The notes under the pieces were generated by a model. It was not told the DNA's origin and ran no database searches. It saw only the letters and a program-made list of their open reading frames with translations. From JAJYRX01 sp041655275 (lineage in GTDB: Bacteria; Pseudomonadota; Gammaproteobacteria; Burkholderiales; Burkholderiaceae_B), in the NCBI GenBank assembly GCA_041655275.1, contig JBBAFU010000003.1, positions 62,001 through 126,000 of the forward strand: 64,000 bases of DNA, written 5' to 3'. The position numbers and the translations under genes are program-made. Shown in pieces: positions 26,377-34,746 of the stretch; the stretch's first letter is position 1; each line of letters starts with the position of its first letter.

Positions 26377-26774
26377 GCACCCGGCCCGACTGGCTCGATG
26401 ACGTCCGTTTCGACGACCAGGGGCTGGTGGCCGCCATTGCCCAGGACGCCGCCAGCGGCCGTGTGCTGATGATGGCCTGGATGAATGAAGCCGCCCTGCT
26501 CGAGACCGTGAACCGCGGCCAGGCCGTGTACTGGTCGCGTTCGCGCCGGCGTCTCTGGCACAAGGGGGAGGCATCGGGCCACTTCCAGGAAGTCCATGAC
26601 ATCCGCCTGGACTGCGATGGCGACGCGATTCTTCTGACAGTCACCCAGCACGGCGGCATTGCCTGCCATACCGGCAGGGAAAGCTGCTTTCACCGCCAGC
26701 TGACCGCCGGCACGCCGGCGCACTGGTCCACCGTTGAACCCGTCCTCAAGGACCCTGCGAGCATCTACAAATGA
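26373..26774 (+). CDS. hisI: phosphoribosyl-AMP cyclohydrolase
   Basis: Opens the adenine ring of PR-AMP. The 133-residue single-domain protein has the family blocks VLMMAWMNEAAL, AVYWSRSRRRLWHKGEASGH, DIRLDCDGDAILL with the metal-binding aspartates, and the C-terminal GIACHTGRESCFHR with zinc cysteines. hisE is a separate gene here, overlapping by four bases, unlike the fused enterobacterial HisIE. Confidence 0.96.
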   Translation: MSTRPDWLDDVRFDDQGLVAAIAQDAASGRVLMMAWMNEAALLETVNRGQAVYWSRSRRRLWHKGEASGHFQEVHDIRLDCDGDAILLTVTQHGGIACHTGRESCFHRQLTAGTPAHWSTVEPVLKDPASIYK

Positions 26775-27121
26775 ACGCGCCCGGCACACCTCCCGATATC
26801 CTCGCACGACTGGCCGACACACTGGAAAGCCGCCGGCCCGATCGCGGCGGCGATCCCCGGACCTCGTACGTCGCCCGCCTGCTGGCGCACGCACCCGACA
26901 CCGTACTCAAGAAAGTCGGGGAAGAGGCCACCGAGCTCGTCATGGCGAGCAAGGACGGCATCAGCGAACGTATCATCGCGGAAACCGCCGATCTCTGGTT
27001 TCACAGCCTGGTCCTGCTGACGCACCATCAGCTGCGCCCGGAACAGGTGCTTGCAGAGCTTGCGCAACGCGAAGGGCTCTCGGGCCTGGCGGAAAAGGCG
27101 GCCCGCCCGCCCTCGGCATAA
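26771..27121 (+). CDS. hisE: phosphoribosyl-ATP pyrophosphatase
   Basis: A 116-residue MazG-like pyrophosphatase hydrolysing PR-ATP to PR-AMP. The family core SYVARLLAHAPDTVLKKVGEEATELVMASKDG is followed by ETADLWFHSLVLLTHHQL, with metal-binding Glu and Asp residues. It is the last gene of the his run. The 103 bases after it hold TATAGT near 27168, a possible -10 element for the HIT gene. Confidence 0.95.
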   Translation: MNAPGTPPDILARLADTLESRRPDRGGDPRTSYVARLLAHAPDTVLKKVGEEATELVMASKDGISERIIAETADLWFHSLVLLTHHQLRPEQVLAELAQREGLSGLAEKAARPPSA

Positions 27122-27224
27122 ACCCGTACACGCCTTCCCCCGGACGGCGCACGGATCAATTAGCGGTTATAGTCGGGGATTCCAGAGCATTCATCCACAT
27201 AACGTTACACCCGATGTTTCTGCA

Positions 27225-27593
27225 ATGAGTCACGACTGCCTGTTCTGCAAGATTGCCGCCGGCGAAATCCCGTCGAAGAAAGTGTTCGAGGATGAGGAAT
27301 TTTTCGCATTCCATGATATAAATCCCGCGGCGCCCGTCCATCTGCTGCTGATTCCGAAATGTCATGTGGTATCCATGCATGATGTCTCGCCGGATGATGC
27401 ACCGTGGCTCGGCCGCATGATGGTTCTGGCGGCGCGGCTGGCGGCGGAAAACGGCTGCAGGCCGGGGCCGCAGGGCGGCTTTCGTCTGGTAGCCAACACC
27501 GGTCTGGATGGCGGGCAGGAAATCGACCATCTTCACCTGCACATTCTCGGGGGCGAACGCCCCTGGGCCAAACACGCGGCACCGGCCGCCTGA
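27225..27593 (+). CDS. hinT: HIT-family nucleotide hydrolase (HinT-like)
   Basis: A 122-residue histidine-triad protein that hydrolyses nucleoside phosphoramidates. DCLFCKIAAGEIPSKKVFED is the typical zinc-type opening and HLHLHILGG at residues 102-110 is the triad with the catalytic histidine. The start at 27225 gives the family length; the longer frame from 27051 covers hisE. Position between hisE and tatA is a conserved betaproteobacterial arrangement. Confidence 0.93.
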   Translation: MSHDCLFCKIAAGEIPSKKVFEDEEFFAFHDINPAAPVHLLLIPKCHVVSMHDVSPDDAPWLGRMMVLAARLAAENGCRPGPQGGFRLVANTGLDGGQEIDHLHLHILGGERPWAKHAAPAA

Positions 27594-27607
27594 AGGAGAC
27601 CCGAATC

Positions 27608-27850
27608 ATGGGAAGTTTTAGTATCTGGCACTGGCTGATCGTACTGGTGATCGTCGCACTGGTATTCGGCACAAAGAAGCTGCGCAACATGGGTGAAGAC
27701 CTGGGCAGCGCCGTCAAGGGCTTCAAGAAAGGCATGAGTGATGCCAACGAGCCCACCGATGGCCCCAGGGGGCCCGAGGCGGTTACGCAGGAGCGTCATG
27801 AGGCCGAAGAGACCATAGACGTCCAGGCGCGCGAGAAGACCGGGTCCTGA
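27608..27850 (+). CDS. tatA: Sec-independent translocase subunit TatA
   Basis: An 80-residue pore-forming Tat subunit. One N-terminal helix (SIWHWLIVLVIVALVFG) runs into the amphipathic FGTKKLRNMGEDLGSAVKGFKKGM that defines TatA, followed by a charged tail. GAAGGAGA lies just upstream. It opens tatABC, needed to export folded proteins such as the Rieske protein encoded 2.8 kb downstream. Confidence 0.95.
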   Translation: MGSFSIWHWLIVLVIVALVFGTKKLRNMGEDLGSAVKGFKKGMSDANEPTDGPRGPEAVTQERHEAEETIDVQAREKTGS

Positions 27851-27867
27851 GCGCCCGGCAAAACGCC

Positions 27868-28257
27868 ATGTTCGATGTCAGTTTCACCGAGCTGATGATC
27901 ATCGGCGTCGTGGCGCTCGTGGTCATCGGCCCCGAGCGCCTGCCGCGTGTGGCCCGCACCCTGGGCCACCTGGTGGGTCGTGCCCAGCGCTACGTGAGCG
28001 ACGTCAAAAGTGATATCCAGCGCGAGATGGAACTCGAGCAGTTCCAGGATCTGAAAGGCCAGATGGAAGAAGCCGCCGAATCGGTAAAGAGCTCCATGAA
28101 ACAGGCGAGCGACACGCTGCGCGATCCACTCGAGGAGGCACGCAAGGCGCTGGGCGACGCGTCGCAATCCATGGATGAGCTGGTCAAGGCCACCGAAGAA
28201 GACATCCGCAACCTGCCGGACGATGCCCCCCCACCCCCCAGCGAGACATCGTCGTGA
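27868..28257 (+). CDS. tatB: Sec-independent translocase subunit TatB
   Basis: A 129-residue protein with the TatB opening MFDVSFTELMIIGVVALVVIGPERLPRVART, one helix and a long amphipathic region, then a charged C-terminal half. TatB and TatC form the signal-peptide receptor. It overlaps tatC by four bases. Confidence 0.95.
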   Translation: MFDVSFTELMIIGVVALVVIGPERLPRVARTLGHLVGRAQRYVSDVKSDIQREMELEQFQDLKGQMEEAAESVKSSMKQASDTLRDPLEEARKALGDASQSMDELVKATEEDIRNLPDDAPPPPSETSS

Positions 28258-29045
28258 CCGAAGAAGCCCCGCAGGAAACCTTCATCTCGCATCTGGTCGA
28301 GCTGCGCAACCGGATGGTCCGCGCTGTGGTGGCCGTACTGGCCGTCTTCCTGGTGCTGTCCATCTATCCGGGCTTTGGCGCCATCTATGACCTGCTCGCA
28401 CGGCCCATGCTGGCCGCCATGCCTGCAGGGACCAGCATGATTGCAACGGGCGTCGTCAGCCCCTTTCTGGTGCCGGTAAAAGTCACCCTGATGGCTGCCT
28501 TCATCCTGGCACTGCCCTACGTGCTCTACCAGGCCTGGGCCTTTGTCGCACCCGGACTGTATCAGCACGAGCAACGGCTGGCACTGCCTCTCATCGCCTC
28601 GAGCAGCCTGCTGTTCCTGCTGGGCATGGCTTTCTGCTACTTCGTCGTTTTTCGTACGGTCTTCAACTTCATGATCGGCATCGCACCCGAGTCGATCACC
28701 ATGGCGACCGACATCGAGGCCTATCTCAGCTTCGCGATGACGATGTTCATCGCCTTCGGCGTCACTTTCGAGGTACCGATTGCCGTTGTGCTGCTGGTCA
28801 AGAGCGGCATGGTCACGGTGGAAAAGCTGAAGTCGATGCGCGGCTACATCATCGTGGGTGCTTTCGTCCTGGCCGCCGTGGTGACACCGCCCGATGTGCT
28901 CAGCCAGTTCATGCTGGCCCTGCCGCTGTGCCTGCTCTTCGAGCTTGGCCTCATCATTGCGCGCATGGTCCAGCCGCGCCCTTCTGAAGGCGAGGCTGAA
29001 GACGACGCCGGCGTGGCAGGCGACGATCTTCGCGCCCAGGACTGA
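28254..29045 (+). CDS. tatC: Sec-independent translocase subunit TatC
   Basis: A 263-residue six-helix membrane protein that recognises twin-arginine signals. Conserved blocks include FISHLVELRNRMVRAV at the start, FVAPGLYQHEQRLALPLI in the first periplasmic region, FGVTFEVPIAVVLLVKSGMV, and AAVVTPPDVLSQFMLALPLCLLFELG. The start is GTG at 28254, overlapping tatB. The tail after the last helix is acidic. Confidence 0.95.
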   Translation: MTEEAPQETFISHLVELRNRMVRAVVAVLAVFLVLSIYPGFGAIYDLLARPMLAAMPAGTSMIATGVVSPFLVPVKVTLMAAFILALPYVLYQAWAFVAPGLYQHEQRLALPLIASSSLLFLLGMAFCYFVVFRTVFNFMIGIAPESITMATDIEAYLSFAMTMFIAFGVTFEVPIAVVLLVKSGMVTVEKLKSMRGYIIVGAFVLAAVVTPPDVLSQFMLALPLCLLFELGLIIARMVQPRPSEGEAEDDAGVAGDDLRAQD

Positions 29046-29056
29046 GCGCAAACGGC

Positions 29057-29842
29057 ATGGTGCACCCCGGAACAAGCGTGGCCCGCAGCGATGTCGCGCG
29101 ATGGCTCGACGAAACCCTGCAGCCCGACCTCTTCCAGGATTATGCGCCCAACGGCCTGCAGGTCGAGGGCCGGCCCGACATCCGTCATGTCCTCACCGGA
29201 GTCACTGCCTCCCGGGCCCTGATCGACGAAGCCATACGCCGCGGCGCCGACACGCTGCTGGTGCATCACGGCTGGTTCTGGAAGAATGAGGATTCCCGCA
29301 TCTGCGGCGCACGACGCGCACGCATTGCGCGGGTGCTCGAACATGGCCTCAACCTGTTTGCCTATCACCTGCCGCTGGATGCCCATCCCGTGCTGGGCAA
29401 CAACGCCCGGCTGGCACACATGCTCGATTTCACGCCGTTGCGCGACGCCGATGGCCGGCCGCGCACCTGCGGGCCCGCCAATCTGATGTGGCTGGGCGAG
29501 TGCGCCCCCCGGAGCCTGGCTGAACTGGCGGATCACATCAGCGCACGGCTGGGCCGCACCGCCCTGGCCCTGGGCGACCCGCAACGCCGCATCACACGCC
29601 TGGCCTGGTGCACCGGCGGTGCGCAATCCATGATGGACGTCGCCATTGCCCAGGGCGTAGATGCCTTCATCACCGGCGAGGCGTCGGAGCAGAATTTCCA
29701 TCAGGCCCAGGAATCCGGCACAGCCTTCATTGCCGCCGGCCACCATGCCACGGAACGCTACGGGGCCCTGGCTCTCGGCCAGGCCCTGAAACAGGAATTC
29801 GACATTCAGGTCGACTTCGTCGACCTGTTCAACCCCGTCTGA
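29057..29842 (+). CDS. NIF3-family (GTP cyclohydrolase I type 2-like) metal protein
   Basis: A 261-residue dinuclear metal protein of the NIF3/YbgI family. It starts SDVARWLDETLQPDLFQDYAPNGLQVEG, and has the metal-binding LLVHHGWFWKN, AYHLPLDAHP and GHHATERYG segments. The biological role is uncertain. In relatives an HtrA-type protease gene often lies between tatC and this gene; here only 11 bases separate them. It ends three bases before the convergent mscL. Confidence 0.9.
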   Translation: MVHPGTSVARSDVARWLDETLQPDLFQDYAPNGLQVEGRPDIRHVLTGVTASRALIDEAIRRGADTLLVHHGWFWKNEDSRICGARRARIARVLEHGLNLFAYHLPLDAHPVLGNNARLAHMLDFTPLRDADGRPRTCGPANLMWLGECAPRSLAELADHISARLGRTALALGDPQRRITRLAWCTGGAQSMMDVAIAQGVDAFITGEASEQNFHQAQESGTAFIAAGHHATERYGALALGQALKQEFDIQVDFVDLFNPV

Positions 29843-29845
29843 AGC

Positions 29846-30328
29846 TCAGGAAGCCTTCCCGGCATCCTTTCCAAGCAGATCGCGGATCTCGCGCAGCAAC
29901 TGTACGTCGGCGGGCTCCGGTGCGGGCGGCGCTTCGGCGGCTTCAGCCTCCTGCTGTCGCACCAGGTGTGCGCGCGCCGAATTGACGGCCTTCACCAGAC
30001 AGAAGACCACAAAGGCCAGCAATACGAAATTGATGAAGACCGTGAGGAAACTTCCCCAGGAAAGGACCACGGCACCGGCTTCCGCAAGCGCATCCGCATT
30101 CTCGGCACCCGCATAACCCTCGGGGCGGCGCAGCACCAGGAAGCGATTGCTGAAATCGACTTCGCCCCGAAGGATGAAGCTGATCATCGGCATGATGATA
30201 TCGGACACCAGCGAATCGATGATCTTGCCGAAGGCGGCACCGATGATGACCCCGACGGCCAGGTCGATCATGTTGCCGCGAACCGCGAACTCCTGAAACT
30301 CACGTAAGAATTGACTGGTCTTGCTCAT
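29846..30328 (-). CDS. mscL: large-conductance mechanosensitive channel
   Basis: A 160-residue channel that opens under membrane tension to relieve hypo-osmotic shock. The opening FLREFQEFAVRGNMIDLAVGVIIGAAFGKIIDSLVSDIIMP is the MscL N-helix and pore-lining helix; a second helix covers WGSFLTVFINFVLLAFVVFCLVKA. The C-terminal bundle ends with LLREIRDLL. It is longer than the usual 136 residues because of an insert in the periplasmic loop and an Ala/Glu/Pro-rich tail. The ATG at 30328 has AGAGGAAAG upstream; an earlier in-frame ATG is less supported. Confidence 0.95.
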   Translation of the reverse strand: MSKTSQFLREFQEFAVRGNMIDLAVGVIIGAAFGKIIDSLVSDIIMPMISFILRGEVDFSNRFLVLRRPEGYAGAENADALAEAGAVVLSWGSFLTVFINFVLLAFVVFCLVKAVNSARAHLVRQQEAEAAEAPPAPEPADVQLLREIRDLLGKDAGKAS

Positions 30329-30369
30329 GCTTTCTTTCCTCTTGTGTCCACCCATGATCGGGCTGACGC

Positions 30370-30375
30370 TATAAT
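30370..30375 (+). promoter_or_regulatory. candidate -10 hexamer (TATAAT) for petABC
   Basis: A perfect TATAAT lies 78 bases upstream of petA in the divergent mscL-petA gap. No good -35 hexamer is seen at 16-18 bases, so activity may depend on an activator. Confidence 0.4.
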
Positions 30376-30452
30376 AGACGCCCAGTGGCATCGTATGCGG
30401 TCAAATACTGTAAATGGTATGCTCCACGGGGCATGATTTGAGGAATTAGAGA

Positions 30453-31097
30453 ATGACTGAGCTCACGACACGGCTGGATAACCAGCCGGCGATTGATCCT
30501 GATCTTCCACCTGATCCGTCACGGCGCACCTGGGTCGCGACGGCCTGTGCGGTGGGTGGCGTGGCCGGCGTGGCGACCGCAGTGCCGTTCGTCGGCTCCT
30601 TTGCCCCCTCAGAAAAAGCGCGTGCCGCCGGTGCCCCGGTAGAAGTCGACGTGTCGGGTATTGCCCCCGGCGAGCTGCGCACCGTGGAATGGCGCGGCAA
30701 GCCCGTGTGGCTCATGCGCCGCACTGCAGCACAACTGGCCGACCTCAAGACGCTGGACAGCAAGCTGGCCGATCCGGACTCCGATCGCCCCGGTTACACA
30801 CCTGATTTCGCAAAGAACGAACATCGTTCGCGCACGCCCGACCTGTTCGTGGCAATCGGCATCTGCACCCATCTGGGCTGCTCTCCCACCCCCGAGCTGG
30901 CGCCCACGCCGGTTCCCGGGGTGCCTTCCGACTGGAAGGGAGGGTATTTCTGCCCCTGTCATGGCTCCTACTTCGACCTTGCCGGACGCGTATACAAGAA
31001 CGTACCCGCCCCCGATAACCTCGAAGTGCCCCCCTACGTGATCTCCGATGACGGCGGCAAGGTCATCGTCGGTATTGATGAAAATGACAAGGCCTGA
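30453..31097 (+). CDS. petA: ubiquinol-cytochrome c reductase Rieske iron-sulfur subunit
   Basis: A 214-residue [2Fe-2S] subunit of cytochrome bc1. Cluster ligands are in CTHLGC (Cys138, His140) and CPCHG (Cys167, His170), with a disulfide pair in the same motifs. A twin-arginine-type anchor (SRRTWVATACAVGGVAGVA) near residue 23 predicts Tat export and a single membrane anchor. It heads petABC, 40 bases before petB. Confidence 0.96.
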   Translation: MTELTTRLDNQPAIDPDLPPDPSRRTWVATACAVGGVAGVATAVPFVGSFAPSEKARAAGAPVEVDVSGIAPGELRTVEWRGKPVWLMRRTAAQLADLKTLDSKLADPDSDRPGYTPDFAKNEHRSRTPDLFVAIGICTHLGCSPTPELAPTPVPGVPSDWKGGYFCPCHGSYFDLAGRVYKNVPAPDNLEVPPYVISDDGGKVIVGIDENDKA

Positions 31098-31137
31098 ATA
31101 CGGCCCATCTCTGGTCAGTTGATAAAGGAGCCGCTTC

Positions 31138-32529
31138 ATGGCTGGCGAAAAAACCGTTGACACCACCGGCCTGCTGGGCTGGATCGACCGGCGCTTTCCG
31201 CTGACCGTGCTGTTCAGACAGCACATGTCGGAATATTACGCACCGAAAAACTTCAACTTCTGGTATTTCTTCGGATCTCTTGCACTGCTGGTACTGGTGA
31301 TCCAGATCGTCACCGGCATCTTCCTGGTGATGAACTACAAGCCCGATGCGGAGCTGGCCTTCAACTCGGTGGAATACATCATGCGGGAAGTCCCCTGGGG
31401 CTGGTTCATCCGCTATATGCACTCCACCGGTGCGTCGATGTTCTTCGTCGTGGTCTACCTGCACATGCTGCGCGGGCTGTTCTATGGCTCCTACCGCAAG
31501 CCGCGCGAACTGGTGTGGATCTTCGGCGTTGCCATCTTCCTGGCACTCATGGGTGAGGCCTTCTTCGGCTATCTGCTGCCCTGGGGCCAGATGTCCTACT
31601 GGGGCGCACAGGTCATCGTGAACCTGTTCTCGGCCATTCCCTTCATCGGACCCGAGCTCGCCATCTGGATTCGCGGCGACTACGTCGTATCCGATGCCAC
31701 CCTCAACCGCTTCTTCGCCTTCCACGTCATCGCCATCCCCCTGGTGCTGCTGGGCCTCGTCGTGGCGCATCTGATCGCGCTGCACGAAGTGGGCTCCAAC
31801 AACCCCGATGGCATCGAAATCAAGGAAGGCCCCAAGGATGCGCGCGGCGTACCCCTGGATGCCATCCCCTTCCATCCCTATTATTCGGTGCATGACATCG
31901 TCGGCGTCGCAGGCTTCCTGATCATCTTCGCCTTCATCATGTTCTTCACGCCCGAGATGGGGGGCTTCTTCATCGAGTACAACAACTTCATCCCGGCCGA
32001 CCCGCTGAAGACACCGTCGCATATTGCGCCTGTGTGGTACTTCACGCCGTTCTATTCCATGCTGCGCGCCACCACGGCCGACTTCACATGGATACTGGCG
32101 GGGGGTTCCATCGTTGCCGCACTGGGCATTCTGGCCAAGGGCGGCCTGCCCGCGCTGTGGCGCCTGCTGATCGCCATCGTGCTGGTGGTGGCGGCCGTGC
32201 TCATGAAGACCATTGACGCCAAGTTCTGGGGTGTAGTGGTCATGGGCGGTGCTGTGGTCATCCTCTTCTTCCTGCCCTGGCTCGACCAGTCTCCGGTCAA
32301 GTCCATCCGCTATCGTCCGGGCTGGCACAAGTTCCTGTACGCCATCTTCATCGTCACCTTCCTGGTGCTGGGCTACCTGGGCACGCAACCGCCCAACCCC
32401 ACGTTCAACCTGCTCAGCCAGGTTGGCACCGTGATCTACCTGCTCTTCTTCCTGGCCATGCCGGTATGGAGTCGCCTGGGACGGTTCAAGCCGGTACCCG
32501 AACGCCTCACTTTCCGTGCTCACAAATAA
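31138..32529 (+). CDS. petB: cytochrome bc1 complex cytochrome b
   Basis: A 463-residue membrane subunit with two b hemes and both quinone sites. The heme and Qo regions are clear: GWFIRYMHSTGASMFFVVVYLHMLRGLFYGSYR and FGYLLPWGQMSYWGAQVIVNL, then FFAFHVIAIPLVLLGLVVAHLIALHEVGSNNPDG with the second histidine pair, and PEW-equivalent sequence before TPFYSMLRA. Length is typical of betaproteobacteria. AAGGAG is upstream. Confidence 0.96.
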   Translation: MAGEKTVDTTGLLGWIDRRFPLTVLFRQHMSEYYAPKNFNFWYFFGSLALLVLVIQIVTGIFLVMNYKPDAELAFNSVEYIMREVPWGWFIRYMHSTGASMFFVVVYLHMLRGLFYGSYRKPRELVWIFGVAIFLALMGEAFFGYLLPWGQMSYWGAQVIVNLFSAIPFIGPELAIWIRGDYVVSDATLNRFFAFHVIAIPLVLLGLVVAHLIALHEVGSNNPDGIEIKEGPKDARGVPLDAIPFHPYYSVHDIVGVAGFLIIFAFIMFFTPEMGGFFIEYNNFIPADPLKTPSHIAPVWYFTPFYSMLRATTADFTWILAGGSIVAALGILAKGGLPALWRLLIAIVLVVAAVLMKTIDAKFWGVVVMGGAVVILFFLPWLDQSPVKSIRYRPGWHKFLYAIFIVTFLVLGYLGTQPPNPTFNLLSQVGTVIYLLFFLAMPVWSRLGRFKPVPERLTFRAHK

Positions 32530-32548
32530 AGGCTCACAACAAACTGGA

Positions 32549-33403
32549 ATGATCATGATCAAAAAGTTGCTAGCCGCCATGGCCTTGTCGATGACCGTTC
32601 TCATGCCTGCTGTCGCGGCCGACAGCCCCAGGCTGGATCGTGCGCCGGACCGGATCAACGATGTTTCCGCCCTGCAGAATGGCGCCAAACTCTTCGTCAA
32701 CTATTGCCTGAGCTGTCACAGCGCCGTCTCGATGCGCTACAACAAGCTCACCGAGATCGGCCTGACCGAAGAGGAAATCAAGCGCAATCTGCTGTTCACC
32801 ACCGACAAGGTGGGCGATCTGATGGAAATTGCAATGACGACCAGGGACGGCGCCAACTGGTTTGGTGCCGCACCGCCCGACCTGTCCGTGATTGCGCGCG
32901 CACGCTCGGTCACCATGGGACCGTCGGGTGTCGACTACCTCTACACCTTCCTGCGCGGCTTCTATCGCGATGCCTCCAGGACGACGGGCTGGGACAACAT
33001 CGTCTTCCCCAGCGTCGGCATGCCGCATGTGCTCTGGGATCGCCAGGGTGATCGCACTGTGAGCCGTACCACGATCGCTCAGGAAGCACAGGATGACGGT
33101 ACGCAGGCCTGGGTCCAGACGACACAGGTCTTCGATGCCCAGGGCTTCTCCACAAGCAAGACGGAAGTCCTGAACAACTATCGCGGCAGCGCCAGCGAGC
33201 AGTTCAAGGTCGAACCCGCCGATGCCGCCCGTGCGGCAGCATTCGACAGCGAAGCGGCCGACCTGGCCAACTTCCTGGGCTGGATGGCTGAACCCGTTCA
33301 ACAGAAGCGCAAGCAGATGGGGATATGGGTACTGTTCTTTCTGGTCATCTTCCTTGGGGTCGCCTGGCGCCTGAACGCCGCCTACTGGAAAGACGTCAGA
33401 TAA
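32549..33403 (+). CDS. petC: cytochrome bc1 complex cytochrome c1
   Basis: A 284-residue c-type cytochrome. A Sec signal peptide (residues 1-24) precedes the heme site CLSCH at residues 53-57; a methionine in VGMPHVLWD is the probable axial ligand region. A C-terminal helix (MGIWVLFFLVIFLGVAWRLN) anchors it. ATG at 32549 or in-frame ATG at 32555 are both possible. The longer frame from 32516 overlaps petB and is unlikely. Confidence 0.95.
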   Translation: MIMIKKLLAAMALSMTVLMPAVAADSPRLDRAPDRINDVSALQNGAKLFVNYCLSCHSAVSMRYNKLTEIGLTEEEIKRNLLFTTDKVGDLMEIAMTTRDGANWFGAAPPDLSVIARARSVTMGPSGVDYLYTFLRGFYRDASRTTGWDNIVFPSVGMPHVLWDRQGDRTVSRTTIAQEAQDDGTQAWVQTTQVFDAQGFSTSKTEVLNNYRGSASEQFKVEPADAARAAAFDSEAADLANFLGWMAEPVQQKRKQMGIWVLFFLVIFLGVAWRLNAAYWKDVR

Positions 33404-33429
33404 ACGAAAATCACACGCCTGCCGGAACA

Positions 33430-33467
33430 CGCCACAGCCCGCCAGGCGGCGGGTCTGTGGCGTTTTT
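33430..33467 (+). terminator. Rho-independent terminator after petABC
   Basis: CGCCACAG-CCCGCC (33430-33443) pairs with GGCGGG-T-CTGTGGCG (33448-33462) around AGGC with one bulged T, followed by TTTTT (33463-33467). A strong intrinsic terminator 27 bases after petC. Confidence 0.92.
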
Positions 33468-33545
33468 GCAAGCGCACTACAATAAGACCTGTGCGCGACG
33501 CGGCACGTTTGCCGCGCTTCATCCTTTCATTCTGGATTCTGCGAC

Positions 33546-34154
33546 ATGATGCTGCTCTATTCTGGAACCACTTGCCCCTTCTCGCAACGCTGCCGGTTCG
33601 TACTCATTGAAAAAGGCATGGATTTCGAGATCCGCGATATCGATCTCTACAACAAGCCGGACGAAATCGCCACGCTCAACCCCTACGGCCAGGTACCCAT
33701 TCTGGTCGAGCGTGATCTGATCCTGTACGAATCCAACATCATCAATGAGTACATTGACGAGCGTATTCCGCATCCGCAGCTCATGCCGGCCGATCCCGCC
33801 ATGCGGGCGCGTACCCGCCTGTTCCTGTTCAATTTCGAACGCGAACTTTTCGAGCATGTGCGCACACTGGAAGATCGCGGCTGCACCGACACCGCGCGCC
33901 AGGAAGCCGCACGCGGCAATATCCGCGATCGACTGTCACAACTCTCGCCCATGCTCGTCAAGAACAAATACATGCTGGGTGATGACTTTTCCATGCTGGA
34001 TGTGGCCATTGCGCCGCTGCTGTGGCGACTGGATCACTACGGCATCGAACTGCCCAAGAGTGCCGCGCCCATCCAGAAATACGGTGAACGCATCTTCTCG
34101 CGCCCTGCGTATATCGAGGCACTGACGCCTTCAGAGAAGGTCATGCGTCGCTGA
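33546..34154 (+). CDS. sspA: stringent starvation protein A (GST-fold)
   Basis: A 202-residue GST-fold protein that binds RNA polymerase in related bacteria. It starts MMLLYSGTTCPFSQRCRFVLIEKGM and continues FEIRDIDLYNKPDEIATLNPYGQVPILVERDLILYESNII, matching SspA. TACAAT at 33478-33483 may be the -10 of its own promoter, just past the petABC terminator. It is followed by sspB after 11 bases. Confidence 0.93.
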   Translation: MMLLYSGTTCPFSQRCRFVLIEKGMDFEIRDIDLYNKPDEIATLNPYGQVPILVERDLILYESNIINEYIDERIPHPQLMPADPAMRARTRLFLFNFERELFEHVRTLEDRGCTDTARQEAARGNIRDRLSQLSPMLVKNKYMLGDDFSMLDVAIAPLLWRLDHYGIELPKSAAPIQKYGERIFSRPAYIEALTPSEKVMRR

Positions 34155-34165
34155 AGTCCAAGTCC

Positions 34166-34606
34166 ATGCAAGAATCATCCACAAAACCGTATCTCATCCG
34201 CGCGCTGCACGAATGGTGCACCGATAACGGCTATACGCCGCATCTCGTCGTCACGGTCGACGCCAACACCGTCGTGCCACTCGCCCATATCCACGAAGGC
34301 CAGATCACGCTCAACGTGGGTACGCTGGCCACCAGCCAGCTGGTTCTGGGCAACGAGTACATCGAGTTCCGCGCCCGCTTCAGCGGCGTTGTGGAAGACA
34401 TCGTCGTCCCCATCGCCGCCGTCTCGGCCATCTACGCACGCGAGACCGGTACCGGCATGGGCTTCGAGGTGACACCCTCGATGGCCTACCCCGGTGCGGT
34501 TGGCGAACCTGCAACCAAGAGTGCATCCAGCGTACCAGACGACACGCCGGATCCCGATGATGATGGCGGCGGCGGAGGCGCGCCGCGGCTGCGGGTGATC
34601 AAGTAG
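34166..34606 (+). CDS. sspB: ClpXP protease specificity-enhancing factor SspB
   Basis: A 146-residue adaptor that delivers ssrA-tagged proteins to ClpXP. The folded domain holds PYLIRALHEWCTDNGYTPHLVV, the HIHEGQITLNVGTLATSQL block and FRARFSGVVEDIVVPIAAVSAIYAREIG-like sequence; a flexible linker and the XB tail APRLRVIK, which docks on ClpX, end the protein. Cotranscribed with sspA. Confidence 0.95.
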   Translation: MQESSTKPYLIRALHEWCTDNGYTPHLVVTVDANTVVPLAHIHEGQITLNVGTLATSQLVLGNEYIEFRARFSGVVEDIVVPIAAVSAIYARETGTGMGFEVTPSMAYPGAVGEPATKSASSVPDDTPDPDDDGGGGGAPRLRVIK

Positions 34607-34666
34607 GCCCTGTGTCAGCCCCGTGGCACCAGACACGGCGCATTCCCTGTTAAAATCAGCAGTCTT

Positions 34667-34742
34667 GCCGGCTTAGCTCAGTTGGTAGAGCAGCGCACTT
34701 GTAATGCGAAGGTCGGGGGTTCGACTCCTCTAGCCGGCACCA
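34667..34742 (+). tRNA. tRNA-Thr (anticodon TGT)
   Basis: Acceptor stem GCCGGCT pairs exactly with AGCCGGC, with discriminator A and an encoded CCA end. The D-arm (GCTCAGTTGGTAGAGC), the anticodon loop CTTGTAA with TGT at 34700-34702, and the T-loop TTCGACT are all present. It reads ACA codons. TAAAAT lies just upstream. The minus-strand hydrolase ends four bases past its 3' end. Confidence 0.96.
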
Positions 34743-34746
34743 CTCT

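Noticed and set aside
31063..32700. A 545-codon minus-strand frame opposite petB
   Set aside because: Antisense to cytochrome b; very His/Asp/Glu-rich, as expected from reversing membrane-helix codons.
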